Assembly: GCA_010014835.2 (NCBI GenBank) | Contig: JAAAKB020123106.1 | Location: 1 to 21,562 of the forward strand | DNA: 21,562 bases | Direction: 5' to 3' | DNA from: Apostichopus leukothele | Taxonomy: Eukaryota > Echinodermata > Holothuroidea > Aspidochirotida > Stichopodidae | Shown here: positions 18,997-21,562 of the stretch, piece by piece | How the letters are laid out: each line of letters begins with the position of its first letter | How positions within the stretch are numbered: position 1 is the stretch's first letter | Program-made: the position numbers and the translations under genes | Notes under the pieces: generated by a model | What the model was told of the DNA's origin: nothing | What the model saw: the letters and a program-made list of their open reading frames with translations, nothing else | Databases searched by the model: none

Positions 18997-19800
18997 GTAT
19001 GCTGTTTTAAACTGCTGCTTTTTTTAATCTCGCTTAATTCATACCATCTGAATTGTGTTAATACCATATATGTATGGAAGTATGCCGTTTCTTATTTGAC
19101 ACTCACATATTTCCTTATTTGTTTGCATAACTGTATTATTGTGTGAAGCTATGTTATAATTATATTACTGCTTCGCTTAACCTGGCTTGCAAAACACCAT
19201 GTGACCTGTGTTAATACAATTAAAACATTTGAGTATGTTGTATTGACCTGACAATAGTAATGTACCCTACCGTGCTTATATAACTGTATTAATGTATGGA
19301 GGTACGATGTACTAAGCTGCTACTCACTTGCTTGCAAAGTAGAAAGTGACTACTGTCGACGCTTGGCCTATGATGTATTCACTTACTTCATTAGCCTCGC
19401 TGTATTATACCATAAAAATACCATATGCCTAAGTACTATTAAAATACTACCTCGTTTAACCTCGTTTGCATATACCATTGTTTGTATATGTGACTGGTTT
19501 TTGATAGGTATGGAAGCATATTGTACTTATATTATACTTATATAACTGTATTAATGTATGGAGGTATTATGCACTAATTAAGCTGCTACTCACTTGATTG
19601 CATAATAGAAAGTGACTACTGTCGATGCTTGGCCTATGATGTATTCACGTAATTCATTCGCCTCGCTGTATTATACCATAAAAATACCATAGGCCTAAGT
19701 ACTATTAAAATGCTACTTTTTTTAACCTCGTTTGCATATATCTTTGTTTGTATAATATGTGACTGGTTTTTAATAGGTATGGAGGCATACTGTATTAAAC
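18997..19800 (+). repeat. Intronic tandem duplication (about 262 bp, two copies) with recurring donor-like text
   Basis: 19290-19551 and 19552-19800 are alignable copies that share CTGCTACTCACTTG, AGAAAGTGACTACTGTCGA, TTGGCCTATGATGTATTCAC and CCTAAGTACTATTAAAAT. Text like the exon's own junction (TGTGGAG|GTATGCTG) recurs: TGTATGGAAGTATGCCG (19071), TATGGAGGTACGATG (19295), TATGGAGGTATTATG (19557) and TATGGAGGCATACTG (19780). The link to the exon is weaker than for the EGF arrays. Confidence 0.7.
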
Positions 19801-20525
19801 TGATTGTACGTGTTACTTCGCCTGCCTAATGCCTTCACCAAGTCCTTCAATGTCAATTTCTATGATTAACATTATGATAGGCTCTCCGTAACTTCATTCA
19901 CTCTACACTTTCCATTTCACACAGACATGTCTTTAACTACTAATGAATGCATGTTTAAAGTAACACTCGTTTCTGTTGACGGCATTTCTTAGTTAATTTT
20001 AAGTTTGTTTCTAATATGCTTTTTCATCCCTCATTCCACTCCCCAATCTTAATCCTGCTCTTACTGCTAAGCTGATAATAACAATGGTCATTTAGTCATT
20101 TTTATTGATGAATATTCATTTTGAGCATCAACAATAGAGTTTTGATTCTCTTCACATTTCATATGTCACTGTTGTAATTTATATGCTGTTTCAAATCAAA
20201 TCTCAAGCTTACGTGCATTGGATATTAAAATTACATGTAAAAACTAGCTAAGCTAGCAGAACTTCCCTTGGCCATTGCCACAGCAGAACATGTTATACAA
20301 AGAATCTATGGCTGATAGTTTTGTTTCTGTAGTCATCGACTGGGCGTAATAAAGAAGTATTATACATACTTGACTACTATATTTACTCAGTATTCAATCA
20401 TTTTATATCTATTCCTGGTGATTTTCAAAAGTGATAAATAGTTCTTCTTTTCCTATTTGCTTCAAATACTTTTTTTTACTGTTTTCATTGTACGATATTC
20501 TATAGTTTAATGATTATTCCACTAG
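19801..20525 (+). other. SCUBE: Remainder of the intron between cysteine-rich repeats 1 and 2
   Basis: AT-rich, with no array or gene recognised. The acceptor TTCCACTAG ends at 20525. Confidence 0.7.
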
Positions 20526-20693
20526 GTCAGTGCCTCCCTGGCTCCTTCTCCAGCACTGGTCTACAGCCATGTACTCCTTGCCCCTTTGGTACCTATCAAC
20601 CAGAGGCAGGTCACACCCATTGTGTCAGCTGTGGCGGTGGACTTAGAACAAGGTCGGAGGGATCAACATCCTTTGCACATTGTCTGACTCCAA
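20526..20693 (+). CDS. SCUBE: SCUBE exon: GCC2/GCC3-type cysteine-rich repeat 2
   Basis: It encodes [53 protein letters not shown]. The vertebrate repeat from memory reads [48 protein letters not shown], which is very close. 168 nt, phase 1 at both ends, donor A|GTAAGC. This is the most GC-rich exon here and a confident family marker. Confidence 0.96.
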
Positions 20694-21290
20694 GTAAGCC
20701 ATGCTCATTTGACTTTGTTACAGTGTGTGAGGAATGTGTTATCACTCTAGCATTGATGGAACATACTTTTCTAAGGTGTGATAGGAAAATGGGGTTGAGT
20801 GAGATCAGGGAGAGAAGTGGATAGAGATTGGGGCAGTGTGTGGGACAGGAGGGTCTGCCTGTTCATTACACCACCATTCTAAAGCAAATCTTAACTCATC
20901 CTTACCAACGCTAGGAACTTCTGTTGCATTAATCTGTTTTGATTATCAGCGGAACTTGCGGAAGTGATATCAAGATTTACTGCACATACCAGATTTATAT
21001 AAATATGTCTGAAGCTCTGATGGTAGTGTCATTTATGGGAGCGTACATCACATATTTTATTCAAGCCGATAAAGTATGTGTGCACTTTTCATCAAGGTGC
21101 AATAAAATACTAACAATCAGTGTGTCAGTGTTTCACAAATTCAATATAGAAGGAAAATATATAAAAACAAGTAGAGAGGTGACACAGATGTAAACCTCTA
21201 TCTTTAAAATCAAATTAATGAAGAAAGCAGATATATCAAACATTGATACACGCTTTATGTCTTTCATAGTTTGTTTGATTTTACCCACAG
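20694..21290 (+). other. SCUBE: Intron between cysteine-rich repeats 2 and 3
   Basis: It runs from the GTAAGC donor to the acceptor TTACCCACAG. An 84-codon frame at 20939-21193 has no motif and is probably chance. No repeat array was seen. Confidence 0.75.
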
Positions 21291-21452
21291 TGCGGTGTGC
21301 TCCCGGTACTTTCTACAATATCAGTAGGCACAAATGTACAACTTGTCCTCGAGGAACATACCAAGAGAATTCAGCAATGAATTATTGCATCAATTGCCCA
21401 GGTAGTACTTCAACAGATGAGGAAGGTGTGTCTGATTCAAACCAATGTAAAG
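21291..21452 (+). CDS. SCUBE: SCUBE exon: GCC2/GCC3-type cysteine-rich repeat 3
   Basis: It encodes RCAPGTFYNISRHKCTTC, PRGTYQENSAMNYCINC, PGSTSTDEEGVSDSNQCK. Vertebrate repeat 3 from memory: [53 protein letters not shown]. N-I-S is a sequon at the same place as vertebrate N-T-T. 162 nt, phase 1. The donor AAAG|GTAATT is modest. An internal CCCAG|GTAGTA (21397-21406) looks like an alternative donor. The CUB domain should begin in the next exon, beyond the window. Confidence 0.93.
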
Positions 21453-21562
21453 GTAATTACACATTGAATATCGCAAGTATCACCTCAACAGATGAGGAAG
21501 GTGTGTCTGATTCAAACCAATGTAAAGGTAATTACACATTTAATATCGCAGGCAGTACCACA
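21399..21562 (+). repeat. 75-bp tandem repeat spanning the exon-intron junction, in frame
   Basis: Copy 1 (21399-21473) covers the last 54 exon bases and first 21 intron bases. Copy 2 (21474-21548) matches at about 70 of 75 positions, and a third copy starts at 21549 and leaves the window. Each complete copy carries AAAG|GTAATT. The period is 25 codons and the SCUBE frame stays open to the window's end, with TSTDEEGVSDSNQCK repeated exactly. Confidence 0.95.

Noticed and set aside
1-21562. CRISPR-like interpretation of the regularly spaced repeats
   Set aside because: The arrays are head-to-tail minisatellites without unique spacers, in an intron-containing animal gene.

Overview
The window is an internal stretch of one large, intron-rich animal gene on the + strand, a member of the SCUBE family (signal peptide, CUB, EGF-like; secreted or cell-surface glycoproteins). 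Fourteen coding exons can be placed by reading frame, cysteine pattern and splice sites. In order they encode seven EGF-like modules (EGF3 to EGF9 in the vertebrate SCUBE numbering, as I remember it), the cysteine-containing spacer region in four exons, and three GCC2/GCC3-type (ephrin-receptor-like) cysteine-rich repeats. The signal peptide and EGF1-2 must lie to the left, and the CUB domain and C-terminus to the right. All 14 exons begin and end in phase 1 and have lengths divisible by three; together they give 2010 nt, or 670 codons. No second gene is convincing on either strand.

The organism is a metazoan, most likely a marine invertebrate. The protein lines up exon by exon with my recollection of vertebrate SCUBE, but the DNA is AT-rich, the introns are repeat-loaded, and a dispersed repeat rich in AGGTCA motifs of a type I associate with marine invertebrates is present. 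An invertebrate deuterostome (hemichordate, echinoderm or cephalochordate) is my preferred guess; the sequence does not settle it.

Layout: 1-597 intron; 598-717 EGF3; 1206-1331 EGF4; 2408-2524 EGF5; an 8.75 kb intron (2525-11275) holding a junction-derived minisatellite, a hairpin-headed dispersed repeat, a 21-bp array, a second dispersed-repeat fragment and a C/T-rich array; 11276-11392 EGF6; 11672-11794 EGF7; 12198-12314 EGF8 followed by a 48-bp array; 13880-14002 EGF9 followed by a 50-bp array; 14961-15173, 16377-16484, 17118-17264 and 18419-18622 spacer exons, with a 77-bp array between the last two; 18832-18996, 20526-20693 and 21291-21452 cysteine-rich repeats. The last of these runs into a 75-bp tandem repeat at the right edge.

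The most unusual observation is that at least four exons (EGF5, EGF8, EGF9 and the last cysteine-rich repeat), and perhaps a fifth (18832-18996), are followed immediately by a tandem array whose unit copies the exon's own 3' end together with its 5' splice site. The gene therefore carries rows of donor-site copies directly downstream of the authentic donors. In the last case the array stays open in the coding frame. I know of no named system like this; it could be a mutational signature, a source of splice variation, or an intermediate in intron growth or gain.
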